NCBI GenBank assembly: GCA_002189035.1
Contig: CM007992.1
Location: 558,001-622,000, forward strand
Length of the DNA stretch: 64,000 bases
Source of the DNA: Utricularia gibba
Lineage: Eukaryota; Streptophyta; Magnoliopsida; Lamiales; Lentibulariaceae
Direction: 5' to 3'
In this document: positions 1 through 11,100 of the stretch, piece after piece
Layout: each line of letters opens with the position of its first letter
Numbering within the stretch: position 1 is the stretch's first letter
Notes under the pieces: model-generated
Told to the model about the DNA's origin: nothing
Databases searched by the model: none
The model's input: only the letters and a program-made list of their open reading frames with translations
Program-made: the position numbers and the translations under genes

Positions 1-716
1 GTGAGTTCGTTCTTCCCATAGGCCATGTTAAGGAGAAGGTTGAGGATAAAGTACATTCAAGCAAAAGTTCAAAAATTCCATGGAAGAAAATTTTGCTGAG
101 TCTTCCTGTGCTGTCTATTGTGATTAACAACTTTACTTTTCACTATGCTCTCTATGTGCTTATGAATTGGCTTCCTACTTATTTCGAGTTGGGGCTCCAG
201 CGTAGTCTTCAGGACATGGGATCCTCCAAGATGATGCCTTACTTCAACATGTTTGTTTTCTCAAATATCGGTGGAGTGATTGCTGATCATTTCATTACAA
301 AGAAAGTGATATCCGTGACCCGGACAAGAAAGCTTCTGAACACAGTTGGATTTGTAATCGCTTCCTTTGCACTGATAGCTCTTCCATGGTTCAGAACTCC
401 TGATGGGGTTGTCCTCTGTTCTTCTGTTGCTCTTGGGTTCTTGGCACTTGGTAGAGCTGGATTTGCAGTAAATCATCTTGATGTTGCTCCAAGGTATGCA
501 GGAATTGTTATGGGGGTCTCGAATACTGCCGGCACGTTAGCAGGTATCGTCGGAGTCGACCTCACTGGTCGACTTCTTGAAGCTGCAAAGATGGCTCAGT
601 TGGATCTCACGAATCCTGAGAGCTGGACTACGGTTTTTCTGATACCAGGGGTGCTCTGTATCTTTAGTTCAGTTGCATTTCTTCTTCTAGCCACAGGGGA
701 CAGGATTTTTGAGTAG
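1..716 (+). CDS. PHT4;6: PHT4;6-type Golgi anion transporter, C-terminal part
   Basis: This is the 3' part of a major facilitator superfamily transporter of the plant PHT4/ANTR family. The frame (codons starting at base 3) is open to the left window edge, so the N-terminal half lies outside. The visible 238 residues begin with a lysine- and serine-rich cytosolic loop. About six membrane segments follow, including the blocks LYVLMNWLPTYFE, GRAGFAVNHLD and APRYAGIVMGVSNTAGT, which are typical of family members that export phosphate from the Golgi or plastid. The closest remembered relative is Arabidopsis ANTR5/PHT4;6. The protein ends at TAG 714-716. No intron is visible, which suits the few-exon structure of this subfamily. 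The GTGAGT at base 1 resembles a splice donor but is read here as coding. Confidence 0.85.
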   Translation, partial: EFVLPIGHVKEKVEDKVHSSKSSKIPWKKILLSLPVLSIVINNFTFHYALYVLMNWLPTYFELGLQRSLQDMGSSKMMPYFNMFVFSNIGGVIADHFITKKVISVTRTRKLLNTVGFVIASFALIALPWFRTPDGVVLCSSVALGFLALGRAGFAVNHLDVAPRYAGIVMGVSNTAGTLAGIVGVDLTGRLLEAAKMAQLDLTNPESWTTVFLIPGVLCIFSSVAFLLLATGDRIFE

Positions 717-888
717 TGGTAACATCTCTTTACCGCAGATGGATGATACCTGGTTATGCATTACAGAACTGGAATGCCTTTCATAAGTTGCAGTGGTTAA
801 AGATGAGGAATGTTCTCTTAGAATCAGGGTTCAAATACATCAACACAAGTCATATAAACATAAGCAGTATCTTGATCCTTGAACGAAC

Positions 889-2141
889 TTAAGGATCAAC
901 TTTTGCTGCTGCTGATGCATAACTAACGCTACTGTCTCTCATCGATTTGCATTGGCTCGACTGCTCGTAGCGTAGAAACCGGATCTTCATCTTGGTTGAG
1001 CTGTTTTTCAGCATCTAGTACCAACCACAAGCACAAATGTTGTCAGGAAATAGACAATATGGATAGCCATCAAGCTCATACAATCCCAACATCAGAAATT
1101 TGCAGATATGATCGTATCAACAAACTGAAAGTTGGCATTTCTATTTCATTGATTTCACAAATGTTAAATGAGGCCTCTATGTATCTCATTAAACACAAAT
1201 CAGTTACAGAAATGAAAAAGGAGATGGAAGTCACGATATTTACATGAAGGAAGACACTGATAGGATGCCGCCCACAAATGGTATTATCCGTCTCTATCAG
1301 ATAACGCTTAAACGCATCAGGGTCCCCTGCTTCTATGATATCCATTCCCATCTTATCCAGTACCTCAATGGACTTATATATGGCTCCATGCTTTTTATCA
1401 TAATGCATGTAGTTGAACCTAAGGATAGTGCGAATTTAACTTGTTATAGAAAAAACAGAAAGATGGATAAAACTAAGTTGGAATGCATATGTATTGGTTA
1501 AAACCATTAAATTTTGAAAGGATGCTTCATGAAGAAGAGAATGAAATAATGCATCCTGTGACAGTGCAAGGTGGTGTGCATTGAGTGTTAGAGGCAGCCT
1601 CCATTTGCATAAAAGATAAGAACCCAATCCTTCTTATAGTTCTGCATTGATTATGTGGACCAGACTAAAAGGAGACAAATCCTTTAAATTTTCCTGCTAT
1701 TGAACTCATAGGCAAAATAGATATTTCTTTTGAAAGGAAAAATAACAAGAATCATACCTAGAACCCCAGTGACAGAAGTCAGAAGACACTGAGAAAAAGT
1801 TTTCAGGGTCTTCTGCGTATTTTGCCAGCAAACGGCCATACATGGCTTCACTTTCAGCACTGAGAGCACCAACCAGAATTGGTATGATCTTGACAGGATG
1901 CCTGTGGTAAAAGGTCTATTTCATTAGCTGAATGAATGATATTCTTGACGCAGACTAGCAACAGTCCTAAAACCATACCCCTGGAAGACTTTAACAAGAT
2001 ATGGCATGTGCATTTCCATACTATGTTCAGCCTCATCAACATGGAGATCCATTAGTTCAAATTTCCCCGTACTTTTCAACTCCTCATTAACTTCGGGAAG
2101 GAAGGAGGATGGAGTCAAAGGATGTATCTATTATCTATGGT

Positions 2142-2172
<31 letters not shown>

Positions 2173-3417
2173 ACAGAAACGCATGTGGAGAATAAAACCA
2201 ATAACACTTCCTTCCCAAGTCAGTAAGAAACTGCATACATCAAAATTCAGACAATTTGGAAAGCACCAGCGAGAATTTTGGTATCATTACGTTCCCTGAA
2301 TCAGTATTGAACCTTATCCAGGCTCACATGCCCATCACCAAAAAGGAAAAGTAAAGGGAAATACTTGTTAGCGATGTTGCTATTTAAATTAGGATTTAGA
2401 CAAAGGCTTTGCATCTGTTATGAGAAACGTAACCAGGGAAGAATAAATTTTAATGCCGCAGTGTACCATGGATTCATTGCTGCAACATGCTCGAACCTCA
2501 AGTTCACAATTTTTTTTCAAAAAACCAAGGCAGAGAAACATATAAGCTGTACCTTCCTGGTCTATTTGCAAGTCTCCTAGAGGAGTCTTGAATATTGTGG
2601 CTTGTGAAAGTTGACATTTAGGAGTATAGTGATGATGAGATGGACCGAGGAGGAAGACCCTAGAACTGAATTAATAATGGAATTCACAGGACCAGAATAA
2701 GGAGAGAAAGGTAATCACTGATATCAGTTCCAACATGAAAATTATCCTGAAATATTTATTAAAGATTCACATAACGTACATGTTTGCAGGTTCTATGTTT
2801 CCAAACGCGTAGGCTGCAGCACGACCAGAATACGAGTAACCTGCATGACTATTGTGACACAAAATTACAAGTTAGAAATTAAGTTTAGTGCAGCTATCTT
2901 TTCCGCAAAAAAGAAGCACAGCAATATATTACACTTACGGTGCAATTACACCTCTTACGTCAGCTGATCCGGCAACCCCAGAAACTCTAAGCCACCCATC
3001 AAGTTCTTCACTCAGCTTTTTAGCTAGAATCAAATAAATCATATAACAAACACCAGCAAATCATCTCGGAGCCAAGATCACGCCAATAGCACAGTTTCTG
3101 ATAAGACTTTACACCAAAGACAGCACATTGTGCACCAAATACAGCATGGAAAAACTCGAGAATTGCATCACCATTCATTCTTTCAACATCCCACTTCAAA
3201 TAAAGCAAGACAGAAACCATAAAGATCATTACTTTATCCAAATCGAATTAGTGGGTCAGTGTCCCGAAATCACGAATTCGAAAACAGAGAAACGAATGAT
3301 CAAAAGGACCTCAAATCAATTGGTAAAACCCAGCAAAAGGGATCCAGAACTGGAAGGGAACTCACGATTGTCGGTGTACCATGATCCGGCGTGAGAGGCT
3401 CTCCGAATTTTCTCCAT
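889..3417 (-). CDS. MEMO1 family protein (mediator of ErbB2-driven motility homologue)
   Basis: This is a plant MEMO1 homologue, a conserved family related to class III non-haem iron dioxygenases. Its biochemical role in plants is not settled. Eight exons join in frame: 3366-3417, 2939-3023, 2780-2848, 2553-2665, 1979-2090, 1758-1901, 1244-1418 and 889-1014. They total 876 nt and 291 residues, the usual family length. Family blocks in order are [11 protein letters not shown] at the N-terminus, [80 protein letters not shown] and a C-terminal [19 protein letters not shown]. The histidines of HAGYSYSG, the DEAEHS region and the DFCHW motif are the presumed metal-site residues. The start is the only Met ahead of the conserved block. 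The gene converges on the upstream transporter with 172 bp between stop codons. Confidence 0.9.
2151..2173. repeat. Poly-A run in a MEMO1-family intron
   Basis: About 22 consecutive A residues follow a short CA run on the plus strand. This is a T-run in the gene's own sense, within the intron between the exons at 1979-2090 and 2553-2665. It is a simple mononucleotide repeat with no function inferred. Confidence 0.9.
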
Positions 3418-5211
3418 GCACCGAGCACTTGCACGATCTCTGCCCGGCGAGACTACAAGATTCTCACGCAAACTGTGGTTCCCTATTCCCACGTTGTGTG
3501 CGAGAATGAATCTCTCTCGTCATCGAATACTTTTTATTACCGTTTACGGTAATTTTGATCACGTGCTTTTTCAACCCAAGTAAAGTAAATCCATCCCTTC
3601 ACTTTCCCACGTCCCAAAACCCTATTGGAATTAATTCTGGAAAATGGGCAACAATTATTGAAGACAAAATAGAATAGGCCTCTTTTTTGTGATTGTTCAT
3701 TCAAAAAAATGATTGATTAAGATAAAAAAATTAATATATTAAAGTAAAGTAAATCATAGCAGAGTAATATCTATGTTTTTTTATATGATATTATCTATTG
3801 TAAATATTTAATTTTGTTCATCTAACCAATATCTTATCAAATATCATCTACTCTCAAACTAATCAAAATCAAACATGTTAAATTTTGGAATTACTGTAAA
3901 AAAAATTATAATATATCCAAAAACATCTCATATAGGATTTAGATGTTTATTATACTAATCTTTTTTCTTTATTCACTTTTATAACTGATATGAAATTCAT
4001 CTAAAATTATTTTATTCTTTCCTATGTAAGGTGTTACATTCTCCCCCTCCCTCCGTCTATTGAAAACTCTATATCGTCAAGATTTGGCTCACAACCACCT
4101 ATTAGAATCCAAATACTCATTTGTGACACCACTGGGGTCCAATTAGAATCTAATTTGAAAATGAAAAGATTAATTTGAATTTGAAGTAGATTCAGTGAGA
4201 GTTGGAAAAAAATGGTGAATTCAGATATTTCAAACCCAAAACGACAGAAAACGGGGGGCGGGGGGCTCCTATTTTCCAGGGAAGTTTGAGATTTTCAATT
4301 AAAATATACTAATTTCGTGGGAAAAAAATATGCATTTTAGTTTTGTGTTGGGAAAAAATTATAGCAAGCTTCTTGTTTCGATTTTTGTTTTTTTTTTTGG
4401 AATTATTTACCATCCCCACGTCTTGTTTTTTCTGTTCACAGTCCGGACTGAGCCCGCCTGTCGGTATCATTTCCAGCTATAATATCCTTCATAAAGGTGC
4501 CCAAAATGGTCATTTCCGGTCTAGCATTCCAGCACTCCGGTGACCTGTCATCCTCACCCCCATTATTTATCCATGTGTGGGTCCGGGTCCGGGTCCGGGT
4601 CCGATGCAATCAACCTGATCTCTCAATTAGCTTAACTTATGTTCCGGATTAATAAGCACCTCCACTTTCTTTATTAAAGTTTTTAGTTTTCTTCTTTAAT
4701 TAATTGTTCACCAAAGCTAGTGTCCAGGCTAGGTAAAGTGTCCAGCTGTCAAAGTTCACATATCAGTGCAGTTTCCGGATGCAAAAGTCGCAGGTCCCCT
4801 CCGCTGCAAGCCGCGCACATATCTTCAAAGCAAACCAGTGAAACAGAAAGACAGAATAAAAAAAATAAAAAAAATAAAAAGGAGGAATTTACTTACACGC
4901 TACATACACGACGGCGAGGCCAACGGACGGAGGAGACGTGGAGGGGACCTTCTGAATGAACGCTCAACCCAAATCCAACTGATTCCAACTCAACAGTCGG
5001 ATTAGTGATTGCTTTTGCGTCTCCGATGGATTCGTTTAGGGAGTGAATTTGATTTCGTTTTCATTTGTCCTTCAGTTCGATATCCATATCCACATGTACA
5101 GAGAAAAGCTTGAGACAAACGTCTTCCGGTGGCGCCGTGCCTGAGCTCTTGGTTCAACTCGGGAGAACGGACAGCAGGTCGAAATTGAAAATATCCAAAC
5201 CTGCGGCGGGG
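3418..5211. other. Gene-free interval between MEMO1-family and serine-rich genes
   Basis: This 1.8 kb has no supported gene. The first about 150 bp should contain the MEMO1-family promoter. Bases about 3650-4020 are very AT-rich. Bases 4579-4602 are a (GGGTCC) hexanucleotide repeat of four units. The right part (about 4700-5200) is more GC-balanced and holds short overlapping open frames of low-complexity composition that I do not believe are coding. It probably includes the 3' flank of the minus-strand serine-rich gene. Confidence 0.6.
4579..4602. repeat. (GGGTCC)4 microsatellite
   Basis: Four tandem copies of the hexamer GGGTCC lie in the gap upstream of the MEMO1-family gene. A simple sequence repeat; no function inferred. 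Confidence 0.95.
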
Positions 5212-5835
5212 TCAACGGGTTTCGTCAGCCTTGGACATGACCGAGAGACGGCTAGGACGCGGCTGGAAATCGCCGCGGCGGCGCTGATGGTGCGAAGACG
5301 GACGAATCAAGGCGGCTAAGGCGCGTTTTACCAGATCTCCTTCCACGGTTCCGATTCGCACTAGAGAATTCGTCATCGCGGATCTCCTCATGTTTAACCT
5401 GTTGGAGGAGTAAGGCAACGATTGATTACCGCTGCCGCCGCCACCGCCGTCGTGTCTGTTTTTATGCAGCGAACACCGGAAGGATCCGGGGTGTGTGGTA
5501 GGGGAACACAAACACGTCCTCTTCTGGATGCTTCCACCATGCCGCTGAACTACCTGACTCCGCGACGGCGGTGACGCAGCGATCGTGCGGCCTGGAGACG
5601 TAGATCGATCGATCGAGAAGCGAACGGAAGGTGTCGACGACAGCGGAGAGAGCGCGTGGAGGTTGACGCGCGACGGAGAAATCGAACGGCGTTGACCGAG
5701 GAATCCGGCACCGGAAGTCGCCGAGTAACAACTGGAGGACGATGCGAACGACGAAGCCGCCGCCGATTTGGAGAACTGACCGGAGCTTTGAAAGGCGACG
5801 GGGCCGCCGATTCTTCGTCGTGAATACGTAGACAT
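5212..5835 (-). CDS. Plant serine-rich protein (207 aa, intronless)
   Basis: This single-exon gene encodes a 207-residue basic, serine-rich protein of an uncharacterised plant family; relatives in Arabidopsis are annotated only as serine-rich proteins. The N-terminal half is Ser/Arg-rich and low complexity (for example SRSQVV, SPSRVN). The recognisable core at about residues 104-124 is CLCSPTTHPGSFRCSLHK, which includes the Cys-Ser-Pro-Thr-Thr-His-Pro motif. A glycine stretch follows, then a conserved C-terminal segment with NSLVRIGTVEGDLVKRALAAL and RRRGDFQPRPSRLSVMS. The length fits the family. The start is the first Met of the open frame, preceded by a non-coding A-rich leader. No enzymatic domain is seen; a regulatory or stress-related role would be a guess. 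It is divergently oriented to the TPR-PB1 gene about 1 kb to the right. Confidence 0.88.
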   Translation of the reverse strand: MSTYSRRRIGGPVAFQSSGQFSKSAAASSFASSSSCYSATSGAGFLGQRRSISPSRVNLHALSPLSSTPSVRFSIDRSTSPGRTIAASPPSRSQVVQRHGGSIQKRTCLCSPTTHPGSFRCSLHKNRHDGGGGGSGNQSLPYSSNRLNMRRSAMTNSLVRIGTVEGDLVKRALAALIRPSSHHQRRRGDFQPRPSRLSVMSKADETR

Positions 5836-6888
5836 CTAATGAGAAAAAACAGCATAAAAGAAAGAAAGATCAGAATATTCCTGAAAGGGCCCTGAGGCTT
5901 TTCAGTTCGGCAAACATAGCTGGTGTGGTGTACAAGGCTTTTTTTATAGGAGGCGCGGACAATGGCACGTTCCGAAAATACACGAACTTGATAGGGGTAA
6001 AAACAGAACAGTAGATAAGGACGACCGGTAATTGGGTCCTATGGGCGGGTCTATCTAGGAAAGTGTCGTTCTGATTTGATCCAACGGTTCCTCTGTCATC
6101 ACGACAAAAAGTGCAGATCCAACGCTCCGAAATCATCACGCGACAGATGACCAGAGGCCTCAGAATTTTCTTAATTTTTTCAATATATACTTTAATCATA
6201 TAATATTTGTATAATTAAATTTTCATAATTTTTTAAGAATATATTCACTATGTAATAAATATCTTTTCAATTTTAATTCGATAACACGTATTGTATGACC
6301 CGAATTTTTACGAGCGGGGCCCGTTGAATGCAACGGTCGGTTGAACGTGGTCAATTAACAAAACAAATAATAAAAAAAAGAAAAATTCGTTGAGAAGTAA
6401 GAACCACATGAAGTCCAAATGCGTGGAAGTGAAGCGAAGGAGACTAGGAACGCGTCGGCCTGAAGAAACCGCGTCGCCAGCTACTGGAAAAGAATATTCT
6501 TCTCTTTGCCCTTCGCACGTGCCGCCATTCCGCCGCCGCAGGAGGGAAGAATGATGCAATGATTCGGATCCTATATTCCAAATGTTGTGGACGGCGTTCA
6601 ACTGCCGTTGATGGTCCAGATTTTGATTGTCGGCTACCAAATATCTGTGTAATGACGTCACCAACGGAGCTTTGAGGGATTTGGAGCTCCGCCGCCGCCC
6701 GACGAACTTACCTCAAGGTACTACGCTGATGAGGCGTTTCCTCGTAGGGCGAGTAGTATGGTGGAGGAGGGAAATTGCTGAATGCAAAAACAAGCATTTT
6801 TCTTCCAGAAAATAAATGGGGTCTGTGTTTCATGGGATTTTTTTAGGAAAATTCTAAAAAGAACATCTTTATTGAAGGGTATTGTGAT
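5836..6888. promoter_or_regulatory. Divergent upstream region, serine-rich gene / TPR-PB1 gene
   Basis: About 1 kb separates two divergently transcribed start codons, so both promoters and 5' leaders should lie here. Bases about 6170-6300 are strongly AT-rich. A possible 5'-leader intron ends near 6845 (TTTTTTAG). An open frame on the minus strand at 6308-6664 has no family-like composition and is not called. No specific factor-binding site is claimed. Confidence 0.5.
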
Positions 6889-9043
6889 ATGGGGAAGCCA
6901 ACCACGAAGAAGAAAGATCAGGTAGCATCAAAATCCAGCCATGGGAACTCCAAACAAGGTAAGCGTTTGGAGCGGAGCGTGTCATTTGATGATGATACGG
7001 CTGTTTTCATTGAAATGTCTAAAGAGCTGAAGGAAGAAGGGAACAAGATGTTTCAGAAACGAGATTTTGAGGAAGCTGTACTCAAGTATGAGAAGGCAAT
7101 CAAATTGCTGCCTGCAAATCACATTGATGCTGCGTATTTGCATAACAATACTGCATCCTGTTACATGCAAATGGGCATTGGTGAGTTCCCTAGAGCAGTC
7201 AAGGAATGCAATTTGGCACTTCAAGTAGCGCCCAAGTATACCAAGGCAATGCTGAGAAGGGCAAGGTGTTATGAGGCTCTTGGCAGGCTTGATCTTTCCA
7301 TGAAGGATGCTAATACTGTTCTAGGAATGGAGCCTAATAATTCAAATGCTTTAGAACTTGCTGATAGATTAAGAAAGTCGATTCAGGAAAAGGGTGTTTT
7401 CCAGTTTATAGGTGAAGATATCGATGCCTCGACTGCTGGAGATTCCCTTGATCCATCTACAAAGGTTGTAGACGAGAAGGCTGGGACAAGGAATACTAAT
7501 ACGGAGTTGAGCTGTATTGAGGAAACAGAGGAGAAGAAGCTCAGTGATGAAGAGGAAAAGGTTGTTGTAGAGGAGAAACGAAGCGTGACGGAAGAAAATC
7601 TGGCCACCCGATCAGTGAAATTGGTTCATGGTGAGGATATTCGTTCGGCACAGCTACCTGTAAATTGCAGTGTTCGTCTTGCGAGGGATGTTGTTATGGA
7701 CAGATTCTCTGGTTTGAAAGGTGTGCTCATCAAGTATAAGGACCCAGAAGGTGATTTGGTAACCATCACTACCACAGATGAGCTACGAATAGCTGAGGGA
7801 TTGAATGCTGGTGAAACTCCTTTGCGTCTATATATTGCCGAAGTTAGTCTTGATAAGGAACCACTTTACGAGGGAAACGCCACGGAAGAACAAGTAACGA
7901 GAAGTTCTAAATCATCAATGAATTCCAATGCTGCAAAGACTGCAATGGAGGGAGCTTGTGTGGAGGACTGGATCATTCATTTTGCATGTATGTTCAAGAA
8001 TCATGTTGGGTTTGAATGTGATTCTTACCTGGATCTTCATGAAATCGGGATGAAACTATACTCTGAAGCAATGGAGGATACCCTTACACGTGAAGATGCC
8101 CAAGAATTGTTTGATATTGCAATATCCAAGTTCCAGGAGATGACCGCTTTAGCCTTGTTCAACTGGGGGAATGTCCACTTGTCTAAGGCAAGAAAGAGAG
8201 TTTCCCATAGTGATGATACTTCTGCTGAACCCACACCAGATTCAGTTGCAGCTTCTTATGATTGGGCGCAGAAGGAATATGCAAAGGCAGGTACTCAATA
8301 CGAGGAGGCTCTAAGGCTAAAACCAGATTTTCCTGAAGGTGTTCTTGCACTTGGTCTTCTTCAATTCGAGCAAGCAAAGCTTTTATGGTATCATATTTCT
8401 GGAGAAAAGTGTAACAGTATCGATATACAGCAGTCAAGTGAAGTACTGGAGCTCTATAACAAGGCTGAGGATAGCATCGAGAGAGGGATGCAACTGTGGG
8501 AAGCGTTGGAAGCACAGCAGCTTAATGGACTTTCTAAGCTCGAAAAAGATAAAGCAGGACTGGCGAAACTTGGTTTGGATGGGCTTATTCTCGTTCCAGG
8601 TGAAGATGCTTCCACCAAGGCCACAAACATGAGGTCCCAAGTTTACATGTTATGGGGCTCTATACTCTATGAGCGCTCTGTGGTGGAATGTAAACTGAGT
8701 CTACCAACATGGCAAGAATGTTTAGAAGTTGCAGTTGAAAAGTTTCAGCTTGCAGGTGCATCTGAAACCGATATCGCAGTCATGATCAAGAATCACTGCT
8801 CAAATGAGGCGGCTTTAGCTGGCAAGTCTCATCCTCCCAACATTTTATTTCCCTCTAGCTGGTTTGCCTTTCTAAACAGAATAATTCCCTGATGCCTTAG
8901 GATTCAAAGTGGACGAGATCGTGCAAGCCTGGAATGAGATGTATGATATCGATAGGTGGCGCACCAATGTGTCGAATTCCCGCCTCGAGCCACTATTCAG
9001 AAGGCGCCCTCCAAAGCTTCTCTCCGTGTTAGAACACCTTTGA
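6889..9043 (+). CDS. TPR and PB1 domain protein (Phox/CLMP1 type)
   Basis: This encodes a 691-residue cytosolic scaffold protein of the plant Phox/CLMP1 family, whose members combine Hsp90/Hsp70-binding TPRs with a PB1 domain; CLMP1 affects plastid morphology. The N-terminus [11 protein letters not shown] matches the family start. Three TPR repeats span about residues 45-165 ([22 protein letters not shown] is in the first). An acidic Glu/Lys linker follows. The PB1 domain at about 241-320 shows the [11 protein letters not shown] lysine strand and [18 protein letters not shown], the OPCA-type acidic motif. A long C-terminal helical region contains the DAQELFDIA and [10 protein letters not shown] blocks. 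The coding sequence is 6889-8821 joined to 8901-9043. The join restores the conserved ending, [15 protein letters not shown] then [12 protein letters not shown]. The intron between them starts with GC, not GT. Reading through it would truncate the protein 23 codons later. Confidence 0.93.
8822..8900 (+). other. GC-AG intron in the TPR-PB1 gene
   Basis: This 79-nt intron begins GCAAGT after an exon-final G and ends CCTTAG. Removing it joins GCT-G to GA-TTC and gives the family sequence [17 protein letters not shown] in frame. The only nearby GT (inside GCAAGT) would shift the frame into an early stop. The G|GCAAGT context is the strong consensus typical of the minor GC-AG intron class. Confidence 0.85.
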
Positions 9044-9453
9044 ACTCTGCTATGGCAGTTGCAGGGTGACATGCTTGCTCAACTTTTACCTTCAAGAGCA
9101 GCATGCTTTCATGCTTTTGATGAATATCTGTTGATGGGGGAATGGGGTGGAGTGTTTTTGCGCTTGTGACATATGCTTTCAGAGTATACACACGAAATTA
9201 CACTAGGTGTAGACTGTAGAAAATGGTTGGTTGATTGCATAGAGAATGTGTTGAAAGTAGTTGTCGGAAGATTTGTGAATGTTTATTGAGTGATGGGGTG
9301 ATTAAAATCTTGTTCAGCATCTGAATCAACATTAAAAGTTTATTTTTTTTTAATGTTGTGGTGTCAATTGGGCATTCACGAGACAGCTGTCTGAACGAGG
9401 ACGAAAATCCCAGAAAGTTTGAATCTTTGGAATCCAGAAGAGGAAAAGAAACT
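9044..9453 (+). promoter_or_regulatory. Tandem intergenic region before the nodulin-like transporter
   Basis: These 410 bp hold the TPR-PB1 3' flank and the promoter and leader of the next gene. Near the end is a short upstream open frame (ATG at 9353) out of frame with the transporter. If the transcript starts upstream of it, it could dampen translation. The transporter frame is open upstream of 9454 without an ATG. Confidence 0.45.
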
Positions 9454-11100
9454 ATGGAGATGGATTACAATCCCAGCCGGAAATATCTGTTCATCAAGAA
9501 CAAGTGGGTATCCACGGCGGCGAGTATATGGATCCAGTGTACCAGCGGCTCCCTCTACACCTTCAGCGTCTACTCTCCGATCCTAAAATCCTCCCAGGGT
9601 TACACCCAATCCACACTCGACACGATCGGAGTGTTCAAGGATCTGGGCGGCAACGTCGGCATCCTCTCCGGCCTCCTTTACTCCACCGCCGCCTCTCAAG
9701 GCGGCGGCCCATGGCTGGTTCACTTGGCCGGCGCTGTTCAATGCTTCCTGGGTTACTTCTTGATGTGGCTAACGGTTGTTGGGAAACTTCCGCGGCCCCC
9801 CGTCGCCGTCATGTGCCTCTACATGCTCATCGCGGCCCACGCGATGACCTTTTTCAATACCGCCGATGTCGTCACTGGGGTGCATAACTTTCCGCAGTAC
9901 AGGGGCATAATCGTTGGTATCATGAAGGGATTTCTTGGCTTGAGTGGAGCTGTATTGATTCAAGTTTACCAGACAATTTTCAAGAGCCACCCCAGTTCAT
10001 TTCTGCTGCTTCTTGCTCTGTTGCCCTCAGTGAATGCACTCATATTGATGAGATTCGTGAGAGCTTTCAACACGACTGAGGAAGATGAGAAGATTTACTT
10101 GAATCGTTTCTCACTTCTAGCTGTGCTTCTCGCTTCGTATCTCGCAGTGGTGATAGTCTTTCAACATATGGTGAAGCTAGACTTATCAGTTCGGATAGTC
10201 ACCTTTGTTCTGCTCATCTTCCTCGTTGTGTTTCCGATCGTCGTCGCGATCGAAGCGCAGAGGCAGAGATCATACCGGATGGTGAAGTGTCTTCTTGAGC
10301 AGAACCAGATAGGTGCAGAGAGACCACTTGTTGATGAAGCTGGTACGAGTACCAGAGAAGAGAATGGAGAAGACGGTGATGATGATCATCTTCTGCACTG
10401 GAGAGAAGACCAGACGCTGTTACAGTCCATGAAAAGCTTCAACTTCTGGTTCTTGTTCTACACAACAGCCTGTGCAATGGGATCAGGGCTGGCAACTGTG
10501 AACAACATAAGCCAGATAGGAGAATCACTCGGCTACACATCTTTGGAAACCAACACTCTGGTTTCCCTGTGGAGCATTTGGAACTTCCTCGGCCGATTCG
10601 GAGCCGGTTATGTTTCGGATTCTCTGTTGCACATCAAGGGCTTTCCCAGGCCAGCATTCATCGTGATCACACTCGCAGCTATGAGTGTTGGCCATGGCAT
10701 AGTAGCATCAGGTCTCCATGGTGGTCTGTATGTTGGCTCTGTTCTGATTGGCATCTGCTATGGTTCACAATGGTCCCTTATGCCGACTATCGCATCTGAG
10801 ATCTTTGGGAAGACACACATGGGGACGATATTCAACACGATAACGATAGCAGGCCCGATCGGGTCGTATCTGCTCTCTGTTCAAGTTGTGGGAACTCTGT
10901 ATGACAGGGGAGCTGCAGGGGATTCATGCACTGGAACCAGATGCTTCATGCTTTCCTTTATCATCATGGCGTCTGTTACATTCTCTGGTTCTGTAGTTGC
11001 TCTGGTTTTGCTGATTCGGACAAGGAGGTTCTACAAGAACGTTGTACTCAGAAAGATTCTGCTACACTCTCGAAGTGGGATCAATGCCTATGTTGCATGA
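9454..11100 (+). CDS. Nodulin-like MFS transporter (NFD4-like)
   Basis: This encodes a 548-residue polytopic membrane protein of the plant nodulin-like branch of the major facilitator superfamily. Some members carry monocarboxylates or metals; the substrate here cannot be told. The N-terminal nodulin-like domain (about residues 1-250) includes WVSTAASIWIQCTSGSLYTF, TLDTIGVFKDLGGNVGILSG and the NFPQYRGIIVGIMKGFLGLSGA block. A central hydrophilic loop rich in Glu and Asp (EENGEDGDDDH) separates the two six-helix halves. The C-terminal half contains SLWSIWNFLGRFGAGYVSD and GSQWSLMPTIASEIFG. No intron interrupts it. The start chosen is the first in-frame ATG (9454, MEMDYNPSRKY), which matches where family similarity begins. 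An upstream in-frame GTG at 9358 has no support. Confidence 0.9.
   Translation: MEMDYNPSRKYLFIKNKWVSTAASIWIQCTSGSLYTFSVYSPILKSSQGYTQSTLDTIGVFKDLGGNVGILSGLLYSTAASQGGGPWLVHLAGAVQCFLGYFLMWLTVVGKLPRPPVAVMCLYMLIAAHAMTFFNTADVVTGVHNFPQYRGIIVGIMKGFLGLSGAVLIQVYQTIFKSHPSSFLLLLALLPSVNALILMRFVRAFNTTEEDEKIYLNRFSLLAVLLASYLAVVIVFQHMVKLDLSVRIVTFVLLIFLVVFPIVVAIEAQRQRSYRMVKCLLEQNQIGAERPLVDEAGTSTREENGEDGDDDHLLHWREDQTLLQSMKSFNFWFLFYTTACAMGSGLATVNNISQIGESLGYTSLETNTLVSLWSIWNFLGRFGAGYVSDSLLHIKGFPRPAFIVITLAAMSVGHGIVASGLHGGLYVGSVLIGICYGSQWSLMPTIASEIFGKTHMGTIFNTITIAGPIGSYLLSVQVVGTLYDRGAAGDSCTGTRCFMLSFIIMASVTFSGSVVALVLLIRTRRFYKNVVLRKILLHSRSGINAYVA

Noticed and set aside
1-21. GTGAGT at base 1 and CCATAG at 16-21 as a tiny intron
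   Set aside because: 21 nt is too short for a plant intron, and the frame stays open through it into family-like sequence.
4020-4080. Possible retrotransposon end (GTGTTACATTCTCCCCC)
   Set aside because: The short motif resembles sequence next to some plant LTR elements, but no second LTR, primer-binding site or coding remnant was found.
4720-5319. Overlapping plus-strand open frames of about 80 codons
   Set aside because: Low-complexity Lys/Asn and Arg runs; they overlap or antisense the serine-rich gene region and have no conserved features.
6308-6664. 118-codon minus-strand open frame between the serine-rich and TPR-PB1 genes
   Set aside because: Composition is not protein-like, with no family pattern, and it overlaps the presumed promoter and leader of the TPR-PB1 gene.
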